Positions 41,432 through 50,426 of a stretch of DNA of 64,000 bases are shown piece by piece. Within the stretch, counting starts at the first letter, position 1. Every line of letters begins with the position of its first letter. A program made the translations under genes and the position numbers. This DNA is from Candidatus Avelusimicrobium vaccinum (GTDB lineage: Bacteria; Elusimicrobiota; Elusimicrobia; Elusimicrobiales; Elusimicrobiaceae). Below the pieces are notes generated by a model. That model saw only the letters and a program-made list of their open reading frames with translations, did no database searches and was not told the DNA's origin. The DNA lies in assembly GCA_902794895.1 (NCBI GenBank), contig CADBIY010000003.1, positions 1 to 64,000 of the forward strand. Direction: 5' to 3'.

Positions 41432-41806
41432 ATGAAAAAAACCATTTTTTATCATGATACCGATTGCGGAAATGTAGTTTACTACGCCAACTATTTAAAA
41501 TATTTTGAAGAAGCCCGTACCTTATATATGGCCCAAAAAGGCTATTCCGTTGCGGAACTGATGAAACGAGGGCTTTACTTTGTAGTTGCGCGGCAAGAAG
41601 TGGAATATAAATTCCCGGTGCGCTATGGAGATGAAATTACCGTGGACACCAAAGTGGCCGAAGTAAGTGATATTAAAATTGTGTTTGAAAATACAATTAC
41701 CAACCAAAACGGCCGTTTATGCACAAAAGGAAAAACCACCTTAGTTTGTGTAAACGCTCAAGGAATGCCAACCCCCATGGGAACAGATGTAAAAAGTGCC
41801 ATGTAA
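41432..41806 (+). CDS. YbgC-like acyl-CoA thioesterase
   Basis: A 124-residue hotdog-fold protein. The signature YHDTDCGNVVYYANYLKYFE near residues 7-26 holds the catalytic Asp of the YbgC/FadM class, which hydrolyse acyl-CoA thioesters in the cytosol. Usual length. A likely ribosome site (GGAGAAA) lies nine bases upstream. YbgC genes often adjoin tol-pal; here they do not. Confidence 0.85.
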   Translation: MKKTIFYHDTDCGNVVYYANYLKYFEEARTLYMAQKGYSVAELMKRGLYFVVARQEVEYKFPVRYGDEITVDTKVAEVSDIKIVFENTITNQNGRLCTKGKTTLVCVNAQGMPTPMGTDVKSAM

Positions 41807-41847
41807 TGCAGGCACCGTGTATCGCCTTCCGGACACAAAATTCTGTT

Positions 41848-42225
41848 CTACTTTTCCCGGCTTTTGCGTTTCATTTCTTTCCAAACCGCTAAGGCTTCTT
41901 CGGGGCTTTTTGCCTTTACATCCCCAAATACGTGCGGATGACGATAGTGAAGTTTATCATATAAACCTTGAATAACGTCATCAATATCAAAGAGTCCTTC
42001 CTCTTTGGCAAGTTGTGCATGAAACAAAACCTGAAGAAGAACATCCCCCAATTCTTCTTTCATATTTTCGGCATCTTTGTTTTCAATAGCCTCAATAAGT
42101 TCCTCGCTTTCTTCGCGTAAATTTTTAATTAAACTTTCATGCGTTTGCTTTTTATCCCACGGACATCCGTCAGGACCACGTAAGATGGCAAAGGTTTCAA
42201 CTAATTCGGAAAATGTATTTTTCAT
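41848..42225 (-). CDS. mazG: MazG-type nucleotide pyrophosphohydrolase
   Basis: A 125-residue single-domain MazG. The acidic metal-binding set is visible in REESEELIEAIE and EELGDVLLQVLFHAQ, and the HPHVFGDV segment is typical. It hydrolyses (d)NTPs to the monophosphate. Half the length of E. coli MazG, which has two domains. The name does not imply a toxin system; no mazEF is nearby. Confidence 0.9.
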   Translation of the reverse strand: MKNTFSELVETFAILRGPDGCPWDKKQTHESLIKNLREESEELIEAIENKDAENMKEELGDVLLQVLFHAQLAKEEGLFDIDDVIQGLYDKLHYRHPHVFGDVKAKSPEEALAVWKEMKRKSREK

Positions 42226-42272
42226 GAGTTCCCTCTGTTCCCTTCTTAAAAAAAATGCTATACATTTATTAT

Positions 42273-43592
42273 ATGAAAATAAAAATATCTTACACTCTTC
42301 TTTTACTTTTAAGCATTTTTATTCCCTGTTTGGTATCGGCCCAAGTGACCGTAGTCCGGGTCCAAGACCAGACAGTCTACTTAGATACTTCTTCTTTGAA
42401 CCAAAAAGTCCGCCCGGGAGATTTATTTAAACTTATTCTCTCTACCGAAAAATTAATAAACCCCAAAACGGGGAAAGATTTAGGCGACCTGTACCACTAT
42501 TCCGAAAAAGGGAAAATTACCGAAGTACAACCGCTTTATGCCGTCGGCTTGCTACCGCAGGGAGTCACGGCCCAAATCGGGCAAGATGCCGTGATAGAAC
42601 CCCAAATTAATCCTGCCCTGTTACAAAAAAGCCCTGCAACTATTACTCCCGAAGTTTTGTCCTCTAAAAATAAACTTGTTTATGCCCCGGTAGATCAAAT
42701 GATTGTAGGAATCAGCGAAGGACCGATTCTGCACGAACATGCCCAAAACATTGTCACCCTTTCTGATAAAGGATTGGTAACCGTATGGACACGCGCCAAT
42801 GAGAAACTCCGCGAAAATGTTTCCTATCAACTTCCGCCTTTCCGCTCGTCACTTGCGATCTCTGCAATTCCGCTAAGCCACCCCGAAACGGCAGATATTT
42901 TTGTTACTTATTTTGATACACGCCAAAATCGGATTTTCACCGACGTTCTTCGCTATGAAGAACAACAATTAAAGCAAGTTTCTTCTTTACCGTATTACGT
43001 AAAAGAACATGGCTGCGGTACCAAAAAAACGTTGTGGGCACAAAAAACTTTTGTAACCGGAAGTTTCCCCGGCAACGCACATCAACTGGTTTACGAAAAT
43101 AACAAGTTCGTAGTTACAAAAGATTCCTGGGGCACACAACGCAACTGGCTATCCAGTGCCCTTTGGTTCCCGCTGGAAAAAGAAGGCGAAGAAAATTTCA
43201 TCTATACCGCTTCTAACGGTAAAATTACGGCCGTCCTTTCCAACGGGAAAACGGCAGAAAGCAAAGATTTATTTTCCGCCTCTCCAAATCGGGTAAAATA
43301 TAAACAGAATATTGTAAAATTTTATCCGGCCTTACAAGTATTCGGCTCCACCGGAAATGCGGTAATTGCCGGGGTGGAAAACAAATCCAAATTAGGATTG
43401 CTTTCGTCTACGTTTGGCCAATATCAAAACGGAAAAATCTATTTTCTATCGCTTGAAAAAGGCCGGCTGCAAATTAAAGACGCAGTGGAATTAGACGGCG
43501 TTGTATACGATACGGCATGCACAACAAATACGTTGCTTACCGCCGAAGTGCTGCCCAACGGATCCAGTTCTATCGTAGAAATTTTTAACTGA
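42273..43592 (+). CDS. Exported protein, possible beta-propeller
   Basis: A 439-residue exported protein. I use ATG 42273 because it begins the signal peptide (residues 1-22, ending LVSA). After it, VRVQDQTVYLDTSS and KVRPGDLFKL suggest a small beta domain. The remainder repeats strands of SSALWFPLEKEG and AVIAGVENKSK type, compatible with a beta-propeller, though no repeat motif is exact. First gene before thyX, 18 bases away, so it heads that operon. Unknown function. Confidence 0.6.
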   Translation: MKIKISYTLLLLLSIFIPCLVSAQVTVVRVQDQTVYLDTSSLNQKVRPGDLFKLILSTEKLINPKTGKDLGDLYHYSEKGKITEVQPLYAVGLLPQGVTAQIGQDAVIEPQINPALLQKSPATITPEVLSSKNKLVYAPVDQMIVGISEGPILHEHAQNIVTLSDKGLVTVWTRANEKLRENVSYQLPPFRSSLAISAIPLSHPETADIFVTYFDTRQNRIFTDVLRYEEQQLKQVSSLPYYVKEHGCGTKKTLWAQKTFVTGSFPGNAHQLVYENNKFVVTKDSWGTQRNWLSSALWFPLEKEGEENFIYTASNGKITAVLSNGKTAESKDLFSASPNRVKYKQNIVKFYPALQVFGSTGNAVIAGVENKSKLGLLSSTFGQYQNGKIYFLSLEKGRLQIKDAVELDGVVYDTACTTNTLLTAEVLPNGSSSIVEIFN

Positions 43593-43610
43593 TTTATAAG
43601 GAGTTTTACC

Positions 43611-44303
43611 ATGTCACAAACAACTGAAAAAATAAATGTATTAGATAAAGGCTTTGTCCGCTTGGTGGATTTTATGGGCGGAGACCAACGCGCGGTACAA
43701 TCGGCCCGTGTTTCTTTTGGTGCTGTTTCAAAAGGAGAAGAGCAAGATAAACGCTTAATTAAATACTTGATGCAACATGCACACCACACGCCTTTTGAAC
43801 ACTGTTACTTTCAATTTCATATTTGCTGCCCGATTTTTGTAGCGCGCCAATGGATGCGTCACCGCTGGGGTTCCTATAACGAAGTAAGCGCCCGTTATAC
43901 AGAAGTGAAAGATGAATTTTATATTCCGGATACTTTCCGCGGTCAAGACACTAAAAACAAACAGGGTTCTGTGGCCGATTCTCAACTCGATAACCCCACC
44001 TTGCGTAAAATTTATGAAGACAGCGTGGAAGCCTCCTACGCGGCCTATCATAAACTGATTGAGGCCGGTGTTGCACGTGAAATGGCACGCGGTGTACTAC
44101 CCGTCTGCCAATATACTCAATTTTACTGGAGCGTCAATGCGCGCAGTTTATTTAACTTCTTATGTTTACGTATGGATCCGCACGCACAAAAAGAAATCCG
44201 TGTCTATGCGGACGAAATTGCAAAAATCGTAAAGGAAAAAATGCCTTGGTCCTGGGAAGCATTCGAAGCATTAAACAAACAGTTGCCGTTGGGTTCCGAA
44301 TAA
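43611..44303 (+). CDS. thyX: Flavin-dependent thymidylate synthase
   Basis: A 230-residue ThyX that makes dTMP from dUMP using FAD, methylene-tetrahydrofolate and NADPH. The signature RHRWGSYNEVSARY begins near residue 83 and fully matches RHRxxSxNxxSxR. Shine-Dalgarno AAGGAG is ten bases upstream. It starts an operon with glgC, phoH and ybeY. Confidence 0.95.
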   Translation: MSQTTEKINVLDKGFVRLVDFMGGDQRAVQSARVSFGAVSKGEEQDKRLIKYLMQHAHHTPFEHCYFQFHICCPIFVARQWMRHRWGSYNEVSARYTEVKDEFYIPDTFRGQDTKNKQGSVADSQLDNPTLRKIYEDSVEASYAAYHKLIEAGVAREMARGVLPVCQYTQFYWSVNARSLFNFLCLRMDPHAQKEIRVYADEIAKIVKEKMPWSWEAFEALNKQLPLGSE

Positions 44304-44325
44304 ATTCTAAAATAAGGGGTGTTTT

Positions 44326-45537
44326 ATGAGAGTTCTGGGCATGATTATGGCCGGCGGCAAAGGGGAACGTTTGTATCCGTTGACCAAAGACCGTTCCAAA
44401 CCATCCGTTCCGTTCGGTGGGAAATACCGCATTGTTGATTTTGTCCTTTCTAACTTTGTTAATTCGGGAATTTTTTCCTCCTATGTGTTGGTACAATATT
44501 TATCGCAAAGTCTCATTGAATATTTACGCACAACCTGGCGATCGGAAGGGATTATTCCGGATCACTTTTTAACTTGCGTTCCCCCGCAAATGCGCTTGGG
44601 AGAAATTTGGTATCGGGGAACTGCAGATTCTGTACGTCAAAATATCAATTTAGTAAAAGATTTTGCACCGGATTTAGTGGCTATTTTCGGAGCGGATCAT
44701 ATTTACCGCATGGATGTGCGGCAAATGATTGATTTTCACCTTAAAAATAAAGCAGATGTAACCGTAGCCGCTAACACCGTTTCTATCAAAGAAGCCACCG
44801 CCTTCGGTGTCTTAGGCACCGATAAAGACGGTCGTATTATCCAATTTGATGAAAAACCGGCGCATCCGAAAGCCATTCCCGGTAATCCCAAAGCGGCTTA
44901 TGCCTCTATGGGTAATTATATTTTCAATACAGATGTGTTGTTGAAAGTATTGCAAAAAAGATTCTGCGACGTACCTGCCTTGGATTTTGGGAAACATATT
45001 TTACCCAAAATCTTAACCGATTACCGCACCTACGCATATAATTTTCAAAGTCAAACTCTTCCCGGCGCAAAACCGTACGAAGAGCAAGGTTATTGGCGGG
45101 ATGTGGGTACCATTGAATCTTTCTGGCAGACCAATATGGATTTGCTCGGCCCTAAACCTAAATTGGATCTTAACAACCCCGCGTGGCCCATCAGCACGAC
45201 GTTACACCGTGTTCCGGCTACCAAATATTTAGGCGGCACCGTAACCAATTCTATTATCGGGGACGGATGCATCATCCACCCCAAAGCCAAAATTAAAAAT
45301 TGCGTGATCAGTGATAGCGTAATCGTTGGGGAAGGCGCCGAACTGGAAGGATGCGTGATTATGGATAATTGCGAAATCAAGGCCGGGGCGAAAATGAAAA
45401 AAGTAATCATGGACCGTTTTAACACGTTACCTGCCAAACAAACGATTGGGCTGAATATGGAAGCCGACGCACAAAAATATTATATTGACCCTTCCGGGAT
45501 TGTCGTCATTCCGCGCGGTAAAAGTAAATATTCATGA
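44326..45537 (+). CDS. glgC: Glucose-1-phosphate adenylyltransferase
   Basis: A 403-residue ADP-glucose pyrophosphorylase, first committed step of glycogen synthesis. MIMAGGKGERLYPLT is the nucleotide-binding start and the C-terminal half shows left-handed beta-helix repeats (VISDSVIVGEGAELEG). Full length. Its TGA overlaps the phoH ATG. Confidence 0.94.
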   Translation: MRVLGMIMAGGKGERLYPLTKDRSKPSVPFGGKYRIVDFVLSNFVNSGIFSSYVLVQYLSQSLIEYLRTTWRSEGIIPDHFLTCVPPQMRLGEIWYRGTADSVRQNINLVKDFAPDLVAIFGADHIYRMDVRQMIDFHLKNKADVTVAANTVSIKEATAFGVLGTDKDGRIIQFDEKPAHPKAIPGNPKAAYASMGNYIFNTDVLLKVLQKRFCDVPALDFGKHILPKILTDYRTYAYNFQSQTLPGAKPYEEQGYWRDVGTIESFWQTNMDLLGPKPKLDLNNPAWPISTTLHRVPATKYLGGTVTNSIIGDGCIIHPKAKIKNCVISDSVIVGEGAELEGCVIMDNCEIKAGAKMKKVIMDRFNTLPAKQTIGLNMEADAQKYYIDPSGIVVIPRGKSKYS

Positions 45538-46478
45538 TCAAAACACTGCAGTTAAAAAACCAAGATGAAATTTTACTCGCTTTAGGCACCCAAGACCGAA
45601 AACTCCGTGCTTTGGAAAAAATTTTCAAAGTGGTTGTTTTTGTCAAATATGATGAAGACGGGGCCGGTGCTCTTTTATCTGTCAAAGGCACGAACTCCCG
45701 TGTAGATAAAGCCCTGGCCAAAATTCAAAAAGATCTGGCTGATGGTTCCGTGCGCAAACCGTTAGATTTAGTAAAAGATACGCGCCCTTTCGCAGATAAC
45801 ATTATCTTCCGCCCCGAACGCACTAAACCGGTAGAAGCACGCAGCGAAAACCAAAAAAAATATATTGAATCCGTATTTTCGCACGATTTAATTTTGGCTT
45901 CCGGGCCGGCTGGTACAGGCAAAACCTTCTTAGCCTGTGCCTGTGCTTTACGCGCTTTGGAATTAGGGATGGTAGACCGGATTGTCGTTACGCGGCCTAT
46001 TGTGGAAGCCGGGGAAAAATTAGGTTTTCTTCCCGGAGATATTGAAGAAAAAGTAGACCCTTACTTGCGCCCGATTTATGATGCCTTTTACAGTATGCTG
46101 GGCATAGAAAAATTTAATGCATTAAAATATAACCGCACGCTGGAAATCGTACCTCTTGCTTATATGCGCGGGCGCACATTGGAAAAAGCCTTCATCATTT
46201 TGGATGAAGCGCAAAATACACTGCCTGCCCAAATGAAAATGTTTCTTACGCGCCTGGGAGTGGGTTCTAAAATGATTGTAAACGGGGACTTATCACAAAT
46301 TGATTTACCAGCGCATCAACCAAGCGGTTTTGCACAAGCACGGGAAGTGCTCTCCAAAACAAAAGAAATCGCTTTTGTGGAATTTACCGGAGAAGATGTA
46401 GTCCGTCATCCGTTGGTTAAAAACGTAATAGCCGCCTATGAAAAATGGGAGAAAAAAGCGTCCAAGGAATCCAAATGA
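45534..46478 (+). CDS. phoH: PhoH-family ATPase
   Basis: A 314-residue PhoH-like P-loop ATPase. Walker A is GPAGTGKT, Walker B AFIILDEAQNT. An N-terminal RNA-binding-like part of about 110 residues precedes it. The following ybeY overlaps by four bases (ATGA), the common phoH-ybeY pair of rRNA processing and ribosome quality control. Confidence 0.93.
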   Translation: MIKTLQLKNQDEILLALGTQDRKLRALEKIFKVVVFVKYDEDGAGALLSVKGTNSRVDKALAKIQKDLADGSVRKPLDLVKDTRPFADNIIFRPERTKPVEARSENQKKYIESVFSHDLILASGPAGTGKTFLACACALRALELGMVDRIVVTRPIVEAGEKLGFLPGDIEEKVDPYLRPIYDAFYSMLGIEKFNALKYNRTLEIVPLAYMRGRTLEKAFIILDEAQNTLPAQMKMFLTRLGVGSKMIVNGDLSQIDLPAHQPSGFAQAREVLSKTKEIAFVEFTGEDVVRHPLVKNVIAAYEKWEKKASKESK

Positions 46479-46912
46479 TTTCACACATTTTTTATCAAAC
46501 AGACATTCCCCGTTACTTGCGTAAAACCGGACTTTTTAAACAAGCCCTTACCAAAGGACTGAAAAAGTTTGCGCGGCAGAACATCGAAGTGAATGTTATT
46601 TTTGTGGATGAAAAAGAAATTTTGCGTATTAATAAAGAATTTTTAGATCATCACTATGTAACAGACGTCATTTCCTTTAATCACGAACGTCCTCCGTTTG
46701 AAACCGAGGAGCCATGGGCATTTGGCGATATTTTTGTATGTTATCAGGTAGCCCGTAAAAATGCAAAAAACTTTAATCATACCTTCTTACAGGAAATGAT
46801 GATGTATGTAACCCACGGGGCTTTGCATTTGTCCGGCATGGACGATCACGACCCGAAAGACCGTGCCGAAATGGACCGCCAAGCCGAAAAAATTATCAAA
46901 GGTCTGCTTTAA
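46475..46912 (+). CDS. ybeY: Endoribonuclease YbeY
   Basis: A 145-residue zinc endoribonuclease involved in 16S 3'-end maturation. HGALHLSGMDDHD (about residues 114-126) is the metal site, with the three histidines in HGxxHLxGxDH. Start chosen at 46475, overlapping the phoH stop; the longer frame is rejected. Its last four bases overlap the end of the convergent pilin gene. Confidence 0.93.
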   Translation: MISHIFYQTDIPRYLRKTGLFKQALTKGLKKFARQNIEVNVIFVDEKEILRINKEFLDHHYVTDVISFNHERPPFETEEPWAFGDIFVCYQVARKNAKNFNHTFLQEMMMYVTHGALHLSGMDDHDPKDRAEMDRQAEKIIKGLL

Positions 46913-47487
46913 AAATACCAACACCCTTTTGGAAAACTTCCTCTATCAGGCGTACTGGAACCGTCCGTTAAGTTTTGGCATATTTTTGCTACGCGGCTAT
47001 CCCCGTTTCCACAACACCTATTATGTATATTACGTCCTTGGTTGCGACGCAATGCCTTGGAATTATACATTTGTATGGACATGCTTGGAATTTTTTTGAT
47101 GTCAACCGGAACAGCCTGAATTTTACACACTTCACCACCGGTAGTATCCATATAACTAACTTCTACTCTATATTCCCAATTTTGAGAATCCATCCTAACT
47201 GAATAATTACCGTTTTCCAGAATTTCTCCCTGGCCCTTCGCAGTAAGCCCGGCTGGAAGATTTTCTAACTCCTTTAGATCTCTAGGACATTTTCGGTATG
47301 TTAAATAATACAAATCCACACTTTTTTGGAGTTGGTGAACATTCAGCCACGCTTCAGAAATTTTTGCTCTTAAAATAGAATTTTGATACTGCGGAAGCGC
47401 AATACCCGATAAAATACCCAAAATCAGTACCACTACTAATAATTCTATTAATGTAAAGCCTAATCGGCCTATTTTTCGATTTTTCAT
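46909..47487 (-). CDS. Type IV pilin-like protein
   Basis: A 192-residue prepilin. Cleavage at RLG|FTLIELLVVVLI, with Phe+1 and Glu+5 of the classic N-terminal helix. The leader is 10 residues from the start at 47487; an upstream in-frame ATG at 47517 lacks a ribosome site. The C-terminus is Cys-rich (NRCCGNGDS, AKICQNL, KGCWYF), likely a disulfide loop. Genes of this kind build pili or secretion pseudopili; no assembly genes adjoin. Its upstream DNA contains a 17-base T run. Confidence 0.85.
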   Translation of the reverse strand: MKNRKIGRLGFTLIELLVVVLILGILSGIALPQYQNSILRAKISEAWLNVHQLQKSVDLYYLTYRKCPRDLKELENLPAGLTAKGQGEILENGNYSVRMDSQNWEYRVEVSYMDTTGGEVCKIQAVPVDIKKIPSMSIQMYNSKALRRNQGRNIHNRCCGNGDSRVAKICQNLTDGSSTPDRGSFPKGCWYF

Positions 47488-47526
47488 ATACACTCCTTTT
47501 GTTTTAATGTCTACCACAAAAGAAGT

Positions 47527-47551
47527 AAAAAAAAAAAAAAAAATGAGTCAA
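47527..47551 (-). promoter_or_regulatory. T17 tract inside candidate pilin promoter
   Basis: On the minus strand TTGACT (47546-47551) is followed by CAT and then T17 (47527-47543), the tract filling the -35/-10 spacer. No good -10 is visible at the current length (17-base spacing gives TTACTT). Confidence 0.4.
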
Positions 47552-47577
47552 GTGCTTTTGGACTTATCCCGTAAGCA

Positions 47578-48390
47578 TCAGTCCATGCCAGGGCTGGCGG
47601 AATCTGTTACGGTACAAATTTTAGGAGCGGTTTCTCCGCTTTCAATAACCAGGTATTGCAAAAGCCGGTGCATCCCTACATCTACCGGAATGACTTGCGA
47701 TTGTTTATCAATCACAATTTGTTGCACCTGTGTATGTCCAATCACTTGCCAAAGCGGAGGAGTTGTCGGAAAACTTTTAATTAAATCGGTGATATCTTCC
47801 CAAAAAATACCCCCGAAACGGTCTGTCCCGTTGCGGTGGATACTGATGTTAAAAATAGGATGTTTGAAAAATTGGTGACGGATAGATTCTTTAAAAATGA
47901 GGTTGATTAAAACCGCTAAGTTATGCGCGCTGGCATCTTCCAGTTGTTGTTTGAAAATGCGAAGTAGTTTTTGTGTTACGCCGGCATGCGTAAAAAGAAA
48001 TCCTTTATACGCATAAGCACCCCTTAGTTCGCCTTCTAACACTTGGCGGTTTAATTTGGCGCGGATGGTTTTCGCTTCTAATCCTTCCATCCCCGAAATG
48101 ACAAAATTACCCAGCATAATCTCCAGTTCGTGATTGCCTACTAGCCGCACGACTTCACCCGTTGAATTTGCTGCTTGGCGTTGTAATTTATCCAACAACA
48201 AATCCGCCTCTATGGATTTAGGTCCGCGGTCATACACGTCCCCCATTTGAACCAGCCGCGATTCTCCGCCGCACCAATCCCAGTGCTGGTTAATCAAACG
48301 GGCATGCTGTAAGATTTTAACAAACGGTTCTAACTGTCCGTGAATATCTCCTACGACAATCAGCCGTTTTCCAGGTTTATGTGGTTGCAT
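47578..48390 (-). CDS. PPP-family metallophosphatase
   Basis: A 270-residue calcineurin-like phosphoesterase. GDIHGQ (residues 14-19), GDVYDRG and GNHE are the metal-binding signatures of PPP-type phosphatases. Substrate unknown; bacterial relatives are Ser/Thr protein phosphatases or diadenosine tetraphosphate hydrolases. The start could be MQPHK at 48390 or an upstream in-frame codon at 48441. Confidence 0.82.
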   Translation of the reverse strand: MQPHKPGKRLIVVGDIHGQLEPFVKILQHARLINQHWDWCGGESRLVQMGDVYDRGPKSIEADLLLDKLQRQAANSTGEVVRLVGNHELEIMLGNFVISGMEGLEAKTIRAKLNRQVLEGELRGAYAYKGFLFTHAGVTQKLLRIFKQQLEDASAHNLAVLINLIFKESIRHQFFKHPIFNISIHRNGTDRFGGIFWEDITDLIKSFPTTPPLWQVIGHTQVQQIVIDKQSQVIPVDVGMHRLLQYLVIESGETAPKICTVTDSASPGMD

Positions 48391-48452
48391 AAATAAATCC
48401 GCTACACAAATAATATAATATAGTATATCAAACTTATTCAATAGATTCGGTT

Positions 48453-50426
48453 ATGAAAATCCCGGCTAACGTATTAAGAGCCCTGAAAGACTTGGTGGGC
48501 GACCGCCAAGTGCTAACGGATGAAACGTCGCTTCTGTTAAACGGATACGATTGCTCCCTTTCGCGCGCCCGGCCGGATGCGGTGGTATTACTCCCAACGG
48601 CCGATTGCATAGCCCCTGTTATCACCTTACTTTCTAAACATCACATCCCATTTGTTGCGCGGGCGGCAGCCACCAATCACGCCGGAAGTTGCGCCCCTAT
48701 GCGCGGCGGAATTGTTTTAAGTATGACAAAACTGAACCGGATTCTCCAAATCGATACCCAACACCAATTTGCATGGGTAGAACCCGGCGTTGTAACGGCC
48801 CAATTGCAACAAGAACTACGGCCCTTAGGGTTTTTCTATGCACCGGATCCGGCCAGTGAACGCGTATGCACCTTGGGAGGGAATTTGGCGCAAAATGCCA
48901 GCGGCGCCCGGTGTTTAAAATACGGAGGAACCATTGATCATATTTTAGCAGTAAATGTTGTTCTGCCCAATGGGAATGAATTGTTTCTCTCCCGCAAAGA
49001 TAATGGCCCGGATTTGATTGGTTTGCTATGCGGCAGTGAGGGAACGCTGGGCATTATTACCAAATTACAAGTAAAGATTTTGCCACTCGCACAACAGGTA
49101 GAAACCTTATTAGCCACGTTCCCTTCATTAGAAGATTGTGTTCAATCTGTTACCGATTTAGTATCCCAAGGCATTATTCCGCGCTGCGTGGAAGCCATGG
49201 ATCAAATTACCGCGCAAGCGGTGGAAGGTTTTGCACATGCCGGTTACCCGACGGATCAGGCCGCCTTGCTGATCTTGGAATTAGAAGGAACAAAAACGCA
49301 AATGCAACAAGATCTCCAACTCTTACAGGAAATTTGCACCAAAAACAAAGTCCATTCTTTTATCAAGGCTCAAACCGCCGAACAACGGGAAAATTTGTGG
49401 TTAGGCCGTAGGGCTGCTTATGCCGCGATGGCACGTTTATCCCCCAACGTAATGGTAGGAGACGGAACCGTACCGCGCAGTGAATTGCCAAAAGCATTAG
49501 CCGGCGTACGCAAAATTTTAGATAAAAATGGCGTTTTTGCCGGACTATTATTTCACGCCGGAGACGGGAATTTTCATCCGCATTTAATGTTTGATGAACG
49601 GAATAAACCAGAAACAAAACGTATTAGCCAGGTACTACGACAAATTTTACAAGTGTGTGTAGACTGCGGCGGAACAGTATCCGGAGAACATGGAATCGGA
49701 GTAGAGAAACGGGCATTAATGGCGTATCAGTATGATCAAAACACCTTAGCATTGTTTGCAAAAATCAAACAAGCGACGGATCCTCAAAATTTAGCAAATC
49801 CGCTCAAAATTATCCCACTGGATTTTGCGGAAAAAGTACGCCCTTCTACCAACCCTTATGAAAATTTTTCATACAAAATACAATCTTTTGCTCAACGGAA
49901 AACACCTTTTCATATCGTCGGACATAATACCCGTTTTCCATCTGGGCTTGTCCCACAAGTAAGCACCAAATCCTTAAACCGTATTCTGGAAATTGACTTA
50001 CAGAATTATACGGTTACTGCCCAAGCCGGTGTTTCTTTGTGTAATTTACAAAAAACACTTACCGAGCATCATCTATATAACACCTTGCCTGCAGGCCCTG
50101 GAACTTTGGGAGGGGCTTTTTCTTCCGGTCAATTTCCACATTTTTATTCCCAAATCACCGGAATTGTTGCGCTGCTCCCGGATGGATCTTGCGTACAATA
50201 CGGCGGTAAAGTAACCAAAAACGCGGCAGGATATAATTTAATTCGGCTGTTTGCAGGAGCGCAAGGACGGCTAGGGTTGGTTACACAACTTACTTTTAAA
50301 GTATTTGCTACCTCCCAGCCAATCCCGGATGCGGTACCTTTTCCGCAATCCCCTTGGAACGCATGGGCACAAAAACTGGCCAACCAACTCGATCCGCTCC
50401 ATCTTTTAAACCAGGAGAACGCATGA
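48453..50426 (+). CDS. Glycolate-oxidase-like GlcD-GlcE fusion
   Basis: A 657-residue flavoprotein. Residues 1-455 are a GlcD-type FAD-linked 2-hydroxyacid dehydrogenase: PCMH FAD domain (ATNHAGSCAPMRGG, LGGNLAQNASGARCLKYGG) and the C-terminal GTVSGEHGIGVEKR. Residues about 460-640 repeat a smaller PCMH-like FAD domain as in GlcE (PAGPGTLGGAFSSG, GKVTKNAAGYNLIRLFAG). The usual GlcD and GlcE are separate genes. It oxidises a short 2-hydroxyacid such as glycolate or lactate, substrate not predictable. Its TGA overlaps the start of the Fe-S gene. Confidence 0.88.
   Translation: MKIPANVLRALKDLVGDRQVLTDETSLLLNGYDCSLSRARPDAVVLLPTADCIAPVITLLSKHHIPFVARAAATNHAGSCAPMRGGIVLSMTKLNRILQIDTQHQFAWVEPGVVTAQLQQELRPLGFFYAPDPASERVCTLGGNLAQNASGARCLKYGGTIDHILAVNVVLPNGNELFLSRKDNGPDLIGLLCGSEGTLGIITKLQVKILPLAQQVETLLATFPSLEDCVQSVTDLVSQGIIPRCVEAMDQITAQAVEGFAHAGYPTDQAALLILELEGTKTQMQQDLQLLQEICTKNKVHSFIKAQTAEQRENLWLGRRAAYAAMARLSPNVMVGDGTVPRSELPKALAGVRKILDKNGVFAGLLFHAGDGNFHPHLMFDERNKPETKRISQVLRQILQVCVDCGGTVSGEHGIGVEKRALMAYQYDQNTLALFAKIKQATDPQNLANPLKIIPLDFAEKVRPSTNPYENFSYKIQSFAQRKTPFHIVGHNTRFPSGLVPQVSTKSLNRILEIDLQNYTVTAQAGVSLCNLQKTLTEHHLYNTLPAGPGTLGGAFSSGQFPHFYSQITGIVALLPDGSCVQYGGKVTKNAAGYNLIRLFAGAQGRLGLVTQLTFKVFATSQPIPDAVPFPQSPWNAWAQKLANQLDPLHLLNQENA

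Noticed and set aside
41848-42225. mazG as part of a toxin-antitoxin system
   Set aside because: MazG is a nucleotide pyrophosphohydrolase; no mazE, mazF or other toxin partner is present.
46909-47517. Longer pilin start at 47517
   Set aside because: The upstream methionine has no ribosome site and would give an unusually long prepilin leader; the start at 47487 follows GGAG.
48391-48441. Phosphatase start at 48441 as the only start
   Set aside because: The extra 17 residues are hydrophobic but not a clean signal peptide, and they leave almost no room for promoters between two divergent genes; kept as an alternative.
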